Of a stretch of 64,000 bases of DNA, positions 58,790 through 64,000 are shown piece by piece. The DNA comes from Streptosporangium subroseum (lineage in GTDB: Bacteria > Actinomycetota > Actinomycetes > Streptosporangiales > Streptosporangiaceae): positions 124,001-188,000 of the forward strand of contig NZ_FZOD01000005.1 of NCBI RefSeq assembly GCF_900188345.1, written 5' to 3'. The translations under genes and the position numbers were made by a program. Under the pieces are notes generated by a model. The model worked only from the letters and a program-made list of their open reading frames with translations. It did not search any database and was not told the origin of the DNA. Numbering within the stretch: the first letter of the stretch is position 1; each line of letters opens with the position of its first letter.

Positions 58790-59323
58790 ATGATGAAGAA
58801 AATGGCCACCGGTCTGCTGGCGCTCGCCGCCACCGGCGCCCTCGCTTTCGCCACTCCGGCGACCGCGTCCGCCGCGACGTCGGCCACGGCCACGGCCGCA
58901 ACCGCGACGACCGCCGCGGCCGGTTCGTCCGACTACGACTACAGCGACTACTGGGGCAGCTACTTCTCTTCCAACCACAAGGCCAAGGCCCGCGGCTGGA
59001 TCGGCGTCGAGTGGGACAAGCACCAGAAGTGGAACAGCGTGCGGGTGAAGGGCTCCCTGTACGACCTTGACCACCGCACGTACAAGCAGGGCGGAAAGTG
59101 CGCCTACGTGAAGTTCGCGGTGCACCACTTCGGCGACCACGACGGCCAGTGGTACGACGGCAAGTCCTACACCTACTGCGGAGCCGGCGGGGCCAAGCAG
59201 TTCCAGTTCTCCAAGAACCGGGTGGACAGCGTCCGCGTCAAGGTCTGCCAGATCCCCCTGCACAGCTCCTCGCCGACCAGGTGTGGCGACTGGGAGTACC
59301 TCTACACCGCCGAGAGCGAGTGA
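58790..59323 (+). CDS. Secreted protein of unknown function
   Basis: 177 residues. A typical signal peptide (MMKKMATGLLALAATGALAF, cleavage near ATASA) is followed by an Ala/Thr-rich stretch and a mature domain of about 125 residues rich in Tyr, Asp, Lys and Trp (SSDYDYSDYWGSYFSS, ARGWIGVEWDKH). It contains four cysteines in CAYVKF, YTYCGAG, VKVCQIP and TRCGDW, likely two disulfides. No family is recognised. ATG 58790 follows GAGGAG at good distance. Monocistronic, ended by a hairpin. Confidence 0.85.
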   Translation: MMKKMATGLLALAATGALAFATPATASAATSATATAATATTAAAGSSDYDYSDYWGSYFSSNHKAKARGWIGVEWDKHQKWNSVRVKGSLYDLDHRTYKQGGKCAYVKFAVHHFGDHDGQWYDGKSYTYCGAGGAKQFQFSKNRVDSVRVKVCQIPLHSSSPTRCGDWEYLYTAESE

Positions 59324-59355
59324 TCACATATAGGCCCCGTCCCCTAGCCCTGACC

Positions 59356-59381
59356 GGCCCGTCCCCTTTCCGGGGCGGGCC
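59356..59381 (+). terminator. Terminator hairpin of the secreted-protein gene
   Basis: GGCCCGTCCCC (59356-59366) pairs with GGGGCGGGCC (59372-59381) with one bulged T, 33 bp past the stop. Confidence 0.7.
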
Positions 59382-59508
59382 GTTCGGCCTTTCACGAGGT
59401 TTATGGGTCGCGCCTATCGGTCGATTTTCCTGTTTTCATCATTGCTTATCGAAAATCATATTTTATGGCTAATTGTGGCTTTGGAGAGAACGCCAGGGGT
59501 CGCGTGGG

Positions 59509-60399
59509 TTACGAGTTGTCGGAGGGGTTTCCGGTCGCGGCCTTCAGGTAGGCGTCGAGATTGCCGAGCTCGAAACCACGGCGCTTGATCTTGTTCACCA
59601 GGATGCGGAAGTCGCGCGAGAGGTTCGGGCGGAAGTGCAGCAGCAACACGTCGCCCGGGCGCAGTTTTTTGTCGGGCACCTGATAGGCGATCTTCCCGCC
59701 GGGCTGCACGGTCGCGGTCCAGAGCAGGAGTGCGTCGATGCCGCAGGCCTTGGCCGCTTTGCGCGTCAGGCTGTTCAGACTGCCGAACGGCGGGCGGAAC
59801 AGGGTGGGCTGGGTTCCCAGGTGCTTGCGGATCAGTTTGGAGGAGCCGCAGATCTCGGCCTTCTGCTGCTCGTAGCCGAGCGTCGGCAGGTTCGGATGGG
59901 TCAGCGTGTGGTTCTCGATCGTCGCGCCCGCGTCGCGCAGGTCGCGCACGTATCCCCACTTGCCCGCGCCCAGGAACTTGCCGCCCTGAGCGGTCGGATC
60001 GACCGCGCCCCTGGCCTCCACGGCGTCGCGCATGACAAAGGCCGCGATGGGAATCCGCTGATTCCTGACCTGTGCCACGAAGCCGGGATCCTGCTCCCAG
60101 CCGTCGTCGATGGTGAGGAAGACGACCTTCCTCTTGGTCGGAATGGAGCTGATCACCGGCGGCAGACCGTCGCCGGACCGGGGGATCCTCTTCACCTCAC
60201 CCGGCCTGAGGAGTGCCCCCGGCGGTCCCTTCGGGCTCGCCGGCTCGGGGGAACCGATGGGGGAGGCGCCGGGTGCGGAGACGGTGCCGTCGTCGCCGGA
60301 TTCCCCGTCGAGGTCCACTCCGGTGCCACATCCGGCGCCCACCGCCAGGACTGCGAACGCGGCCGCCGATCTGATCGCCCATGACTTCGCCGGTGACAT
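59509..60399 (-). CDS. Polysaccharide deacetylase family lipoprotein-like protein
   Basis: 296 residues with a NodB-type catalytic domain. An N-terminal hydrophobic segment ends at Cys24 (VGAGCGTG), a possible but weak lipobox, followed by a Pro/Ser/Gly-rich linker. The metal-binding catalytic motifs are TIDDGW (Asp98/Asp99) and HTLTHP (His164, His168), then RPPFG. It would remove acetyl groups from peptidoglycan or another surface glycan outside the membrane. The start ATG at 60399 is clear. Monocistronic. Confidence 0.9.
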   Translation of the reverse strand: MSPAKSWAIRSAAAFAVLAVGAGCGTGVDLDGESGDDGTVSAPGASPIGSPEPASPKGPPGALLRPGEVKRIPRSGDGLPPVISSIPTKRKVVFLTIDDGWEQDPGFVAQVRNQRIPIAAFVMRDAVEARGAVDPTAQGGKFLGAGKWGYVRDLRDAGATIENHTLTHPNLPTLGYEQQKAEICGSSKLIRKHLGTQPTLFRPPFGSLNSLTRKAAKACGIDALLLWTATVQPGGKIAYQVPDKKLRPGDVLLLHFRPNLSRDFRILVNKIKRRGFELGNLDAYLKAATGNPSDNS

Positions 60400-60698
60400 G
60401 GACGATCATCCTGCCAGTAGTCGAAGGGGTAAATGCCCGATTTGGGAGTTTGGCTGCCATGGATTCCGCCCACCGTGCACCCGCCCCCTCGACAGGTTGT
60501 CTCCACTCGCCTCGCGCCCGCCGTGTCAATCGGCTCTCTCCGCCGTGCCGTCATCTCGACCGGCTGCCTCCGTCCGCCACGACCGCGCGGCCCCCTATAG
60601 CACATTCGACTCACGTGCTTCGAGCAGCCTGGCGGAATACGGCCGACAGAGGTGAGGCTCGTATAGATCCCCGCAGGTCAGACCTGGTCATCCGTCCC

Positions 60699-60725
60699 TC
60701 CCCAAGGTCGCCGTGGGGATTTTCT
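60699..60725 (+). terminator. Orphan Rho-independent terminator with U-tract
   Basis: TCCCCA (60699-60704) pairs with TGGGGA (60714-60719), followed at once by TTTTCT. It points in the plus direction, but no plus-strand gene lies upstream of it, so it must end a small RNA or a desaturase leader transcript. Confidence 0.55.
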
Positions 60726-60838
60726 GAGATCGTCACCAGGCTCTTCGACGCGTGCTGGTAGGGCCAGCACTACCACAAGCCGGGGTGGGGGCCGGAGTTC
60801 GGGAACACGACAATCGCGAAACCCTAAGACGGTCACCC

Positions 60839-60880
60839 TGTCAGCTTTTGTATGCCAACCTTTGGCGCTAATAGCTGACA
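60839..60880 (+). promoter_or_regulatory. Nested dyad upstream of the desaturase gene
   Basis: TGTCAGCT (60839-60846) and AGCTGACA (60873-60880) enclose GCCAA-CCT-T-TTGGC (60854-60866); the two dyads are centred on the same point. It lies 38 bp before the GTG start, at the expected promoter. Confidence 0.6.
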
Positions 60881-60917
60881 AATCCTGTCTAGGGATCCGG
60901 CCCACCCGAGGAGAGCA

Positions 60918-61985
60918 GTGACCGATTCGATCGTGACCGATGCCGTGTATCAAGCCGCCGACCCAGAAGATGGAGCACGGGGCAGCGACTTCGCCCGTCT
61001 GTCGCGCCGGATCACACAGGCGGGGTTGATGGAGCGGCGCCCCGGCTACTACGCCCTGAGGATCGGTCTCGTCACCGCCTCCTTCGTCGGCGGCTGGGTC
61101 GCATTCTTCGCACTGGGCGACTCCTGGTACCAGCTCCTGGTCGCGGTCTTCCTCGCGGTGGTGTTCGCCCAGATCGGGCTGGTCGCCCACGACCTGGCTC
61201 ACCGGCAGGTCTTCCGCTCCCGGCGCTCCAGCGAGATCGCCGGACTGGTGGCCGGAAACGTCGCCATCGGCATGAGCTACGGCTGGTGGATGGACAAGCA
61301 CACCCGCCACCACACGAACCCCAACCACGAGGACCACGATCCCGACGTCTCGCCGGACGTCCTGCTCTGGTCGCCCGAGCAGGCCGCGGTCACCAAGGGA
61401 CTGCCCAAGTATCTGGGCCGCTGGCAGGCGTACCTGTTCTTCCCGCTGCTCACGCTGGAGGGGTTCAACCTCCACGTGGCCAGCGTCCGGGCGCTGCTGC
61501 GCCCGACGATGAAGCACCGTCCCGTGGAGGCGTCGCTGCTGGTCGTGCACACCGTCCTGTACCTGGTCGCGCTGTTCGCGGTGCTGTCGCCCGGCAAGGC
61601 CGTGGCGTTCTTCTTCCTGCACCAGGCGCTCTTCGGCGTCTACCTGGGCTGCACGTTCGCGCCCAACCACAAGGGAATGCCGATGTTCCGGGGCGACGAG
61701 AAGCTCGACTTCCTCCGGCGTCAGGTGCTGACCTCGCGCAACGTGCGCGGCGGCTACGTGGTGGACACGGTGCTGGGCGGGCTCAACTACCAGATCGAGC
61801 ACCATCTCTTTCCCAGCATGCCGATGCCGAACCTGCGCCGTGCCCAGCCGATCGTCCAGCAGTACTGCCAGGAGATCGGCGTCGACTACCTGGAGTCCGG
61901 GATCGTCAGCTCCTACGCGCAGGCGCTGCGCCACCTGCACGAGGTGGGGGCACCGCTGCGAGCCCAAGCCGCCGCGGCCCGTTAG
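60918..61985 (+). CDS. Membrane fatty-acid (acyl-CoA/acyl-lipid) desaturase
   Basis: 355 residues, membrane-bound di-iron desaturase. The three histidine boxes are complete: HDLAH (91-95), HTRHH (128-132) and QIEHH near residue 297, and several hydrophobic segments alternate with them. It introduces a double bond into acyl chains using O2, adjusting membrane fluidity. GTG 60918 follows GAGGAG with 4-nt spacing. Regulation probably acts through the nested dyad upstream, by analogy with fatty-acid-responsive TetR regulators (inference). Confidence 0.93.
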   Translation: MTDSIVTDAVYQAADPEDGARGSDFARLSRRITQAGLMERRPGYYALRIGLVTASFVGGWVAFFALGDSWYQLLVAVFLAVVFAQIGLVAHDLAHRQVFRSRRSSEIAGLVAGNVAIGMSYGWWMDKHTRHHTNPNHEDHDPDVSPDVLLWSPEQAAVTKGLPKYLGRWQAYLFFPLLTLEGFNLHVASVRALLRPTMKHRPVEASLLVVHTVLYLVALFAVLSPGKAVAFFFLHQALFGVYLGCTFAPNHKGMPMFRGDEKLDFLRRQVLTSRNVRGGYVVDTVLGGLNYQIEHHLFPSMPMPNLRRAQPIVQQYCQEIGVDYLESGIVSSYAQALRHLHEVGAPLRAQAAAAR

Positions 61986-62254
61986 CTCGCGTCGAGACCC
62001 GCACCTTCACCTCAAGGGGCGTCTACCTCCGCCATCGCGTGGCGCGCCAGGCCGTGTCTTAAGGACGCTGCCGCCTCAGCTTGTCCCTGGGGCGGCTCCG
62101 GCCCTTTGATCCCGCACTCGACGGTATGACGGCCCTTGCACTCCACGCTCATCAGTGACCGTCGACGAGCCGAGGCACCCCGTCGCCATGCGCGAACGGC
62201 GCTCCCGCCGCCACGGAACCGCCCCACTCGTCATAAGAGAGGACCGAGCCGGGG

Positions 62255-64000
62255 CTAAGCCTCCGCCCCGCCGACCGGCTCGGCCAGGAGCGCCGCCAGC
62301 CCCCGCAGTTCCTTGCGTGACAGCAGCCCGAGCTTGCGCAGCGCGTTGGAGACGTGGCTCTCCACGGTGCGCCTGGACAGGAACAGCTCGGTGGCGATCT
62401 CCTGGTTCGTCTTCCCCCGCGCCGCCAGCAGCCCCACCTCGCGCTCCCGGGACGACAACGTCTGCCCGTGGGACGGCCGCCCGCCGCGCCACGGATAGGG
62501 GATGGGCACCCCGTTCTGCCGCATGATCCGGCAGATCCGCGCGATGTCCCGGTCCGCGCCCATCCCGCCGTACAGCCGCAGCGCGCCCTCCAGCAGCGGC
62601 CCGCCGTCGGCCGCCCCGTGCTCGCAGCGCCACCGGCCCAGGCGCTCGGCGGCCAGCGCCTCCTCGTAGCGCAGCCCGGCCTCACACAGGGTGGTACGCG
62701 CGGCGTCCAGCAGCCGGTCGGCCTCCAGCGGATCCAGGGACCGCGCCAGGACCGCCCGCGCGCCCAGCAGCGCCGCCTGCGCGATCGGCGCGTCGGCGCC
62801 CGAGATCCCCACGCCCAGCTCGTCCACCAGCCCGGCCGCCCGGTCCGCTTCGCCGAGCGCGTCCAGGGCGTTCACCAGGCACAGCACACTCTCCGCCCCC
62901 CACACCCAGTTCCCCTTGGCCCGTACGTGGGCCAGCGCGGCGGTGGCGTGCTCGACCGCCCCGGCAGCGTCGTCCAAGGTCAGCAGCAGCCGGGACAACG
63001 TCATCCGGGCGGGGATGAGCGGCCAGACGGCCCCGACCCGCTCGGCCACCGCGATCACGTCGTCCAGGCGGGCGGTCGCCTCCTCGGCCGGGCCGGTCGC
63101 GGCGAGCAACGTGGCCTGCAGCAGCCGCCGGTCCAGGGACGCGGCCCCCACCCTGGCCCCCGAGTCCGCCAACCGGGGGCTGCGCTCCTCCAGGCCCGCC
63201 CACCGCCCGGCGGCCACGTCGACGGCGGCCGTCACCAGCTCGGTGACCTCCGCCAGCCGGAGGTACTCGGCCTGGTCGGCCACCTGGCGTCCCTCGGCGA
63301 GCAGGGCCTCGGCCAGCTCCAGCCGGCCGACGTGCAGGGCGCCCTGCGCCCAGTTGAGGCAGGCGCGGGCGTGCTCCCGCGGCGCGGCCCTGAGCTCGTC
63401 GTCGCGCAGCAGCCCGGCGATCAGCCGCGTGCTGGCCGGGTCGCCCTGTTCCAGCAGGAGTGAGGCCCTGGCGATGCGCACCGCGACGCGTACGTCGCGG
63501 TCGCCGCTGCGGCGGGCCGCCGCCTCGGCCTGGTCGCAGCGTGCGGCGTGCTCGCTGACGTGCCGGTCCACGACGGTCTCCGGCGCGGAGAGCACCGCCA
63601 GCGCCCGTCCCAGGAGCGCGGGCCGGTCGGCGAGGTCCTCCAGGGCGCCCTCGATCTGGAGGTGGCCGGCCCGCGTCTCGCCCTGCTGCCGCAGCAGGCG
63701 GCCGAGCGCGAAACGCAGCTCGCCGCGCAGGTGGGCGGGGAGGGGCTCGGTGGCCAGCAGGCGTTCGAGTACCGGCACGGCCTCCGTGTGCGCCAGCCCG
63801 TCCACCGCCGCCCGGCCGAGCTTGACGGCCAGCCGCACGCGTACCTCGCGGGACAACTCGCCGATCTCCAGCGCCTGGAGCAGGAACCGTGCCGCGGTGG
63901 CGTCGTCGCCGTGGGAGAAGGCGGTGTCGGCGGCGGCCTCCGCATTGCCCACGAACTCGGCCGTGCGCCCCGCGTGCCGGTAGTGGTGGGCGAGCCGGGC
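62255..64000 (-). CDS. Large LuxR-family transcriptional regulator, 5' end outside the window
   Basis: At least 581 codons, open to the window edge. The C-terminal LuxR helix-turn-helix is intact (LSSREREVGLLAARGKTNQEIATELFLSRRTVESHVSNALRKLG). The visible upstream part is a long helical repeat region (LARLAHHYRHAGRTAEFVGNAEAAADTAF, ALEIGELSREVRVRLAVKLG), typical of the TPR-like middle of AAA-type LuxR/LAL regulators. An ATPase domain with Walker motifs is expected upstream. A GTG at 63952 should not be taken as the start because the conserved frame runs on beyond it. Confidence 0.92.
   Translation of the reverse strand, partial: ARLAHHYRHAGRTAEFVGNAEAAADTAFSHGDDATAARFLLQALEIGELSREVRVRLAVKLGRAAVDGLAHTEAVPVLERLLATEPLPAHLRGELRFALGRLLRQQGETRAGHLQIEGALEDLADRPALLGRALAVLSAPETVVDRHVSEHAARCDQAEAAARRSGDRDVRVAVRIARASLLLEQGDPASTRLIAGLLRDDELRAAPREHARACLNWAQGALHVGRLELAEALLAEGRQVADQAEYLRLAEVTELVTAAVDVAAGRWAGLEERSPRLADSGARVGAASLDRRLLQATLLAATGPAEEATARLDDVIAVAERVGAVWPLIPARMTLSRLLLTLDDAAGAVEHATAALAHVRAKGNWVWGAESVLCLVNALDALGEADRAAGLVDELGVGISGADAPIAQAALLGARAVLARSLDPLEADRLLDAARTTLCEAGLRYEEALAAERLGRWRCEHGAADGGPLLEGALRLYGGMGADRDIARICRIMRQNGVPIPYPWRGGRPSHGQTLSSREREVGLLAARGKTNQEIATELFLSRRTVESHVSNALRKLGLLSRKELRGLAALLAEPVGGAEA

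Larger units (their letters stand above)
60400..60917. other. Divergent region with an orphan terminator and a nested dyad
   Basis: 518 bp between the deacetylase (minus) and the desaturase (plus). It contains degenerate repeats TCGACAGG/TCAATCGG/TCGACCGG (60489, 60526, 60556), the palindrome CAGGTC-A-GACCTG (60674-60686), a plus-strand terminator with U-tract (60699-60725), a GTGCTGG/CCAGCAC hairpin (60752-60770) and the nested operator dyad before the desaturase. No protein gene is supported. Confidence 0.55.

Noticed and set aside
1..64000. tRNA, rRNA, transposase, integrase or phage genes
   Set aside because: Intergenic regions were read for tRNA-like cloverleafs and mobile-element proteins; none was recognised.

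Overview
The window is high-GC DNA with strong G/C bias at third codon positions, closely packed genes and many ATGA/GTGA/TTGA stop-start overlaps. It carries actinobacterial hallmark families: a WhiB iron-sulfur regulator, a PknB-type kinase, a DUF1707 protein, a SigE-family ECF sigma factor, an F420-type PPOX-fold reductase, a TIGR03084 (DinB/mycothiol-type) protein, a DtxR/IdeR iron box and a ZTP riboswitch before glyA. This points to an actinomycete, most likely Streptosporangiales (Streptosporangium/Nonomuraea-like); that placement is inference. No rRNA, tRNA, CRISPR array, transposase or phage gene was found.

Layout. 1-6.4 kb (minus): glgX (3' part cut by the window edge), an OsmC peroxidase, an AidB-like acyl-CoA dehydrogenase and an ankyrin/HEAT protein. 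6.7-9.2 kb (plus): a DUF1707 protein, then an ECF sigma factor with a membrane partner. 9.2-12.5 kb (minus): an assimilatory sulfate-reduction operon (sulfite reductase, a 47-residue zinc-ribbon protein, APS/PAPS reductase, sirohydrochlorin chelatase) in which every junction is a 4-nt ATGA overlap. 13-19.8 kb: an orphan low-GC gene, TIGR03084, YccF and BrkB membrane proteins, riboswitch-controlled glyA, a structured leader with a 17-codon peptide before rsgA, and a whiB gene. 19.9-25.1 kb: an iron-box-controlled sucrase/ferredoxin-like protein, and a TetR-glpD pair divergent from an alkyl-DHAP-synthase-like flavoprotein. 25.2-34.2 kb: housekeeping and orphan genes (Pyr_excise-type, thioesterase, phosphoesterase, a pol I-like exonuclease/polymerase, a broken acetyltransferase, an MFS pump and a Ser/Thr kinase).

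34.4-53.1 kb is the most coherent region, a nitrogen-heterocycle/ureide catabolic island. allH-allF-allG (three-part oxamate carbamoyltransferase) lies divergent from a PucR regulator. A second operon holds an NCS1 permease, a hydantoinase/oxoprolinase, two DUF917 proteins and a second PucR. Divergent from that are an NCS2 purine permease and the three subunits of a xanthine-dehydrogenase-type molybdenum hydroxylase. 53.3-64 kb: F420-type reductase, MFS pump, DHFR-like reductase, cydAB behind a striking operator array, a secreted protein, a lipoprotein-like deacetylase, a fatty-acid desaturase and a truncated LuxR regulator.

The most unusual signals are not protein families. (1) Gene tails are repeatedly duplicated in tandem just past the stop codon (pol, pucR, the xanthine dehydrogenase genes, the allH/allF junction, probably glpD), alongside several other minisatellites. 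(2) The rsgA leader joins a 17-bp bulged hairpin, a 17-codon ORF and a hairpin over its stop codon. (3) The cydA promoter carries three CTAC-N5-GTAG dyads at exactly 15-bp period.
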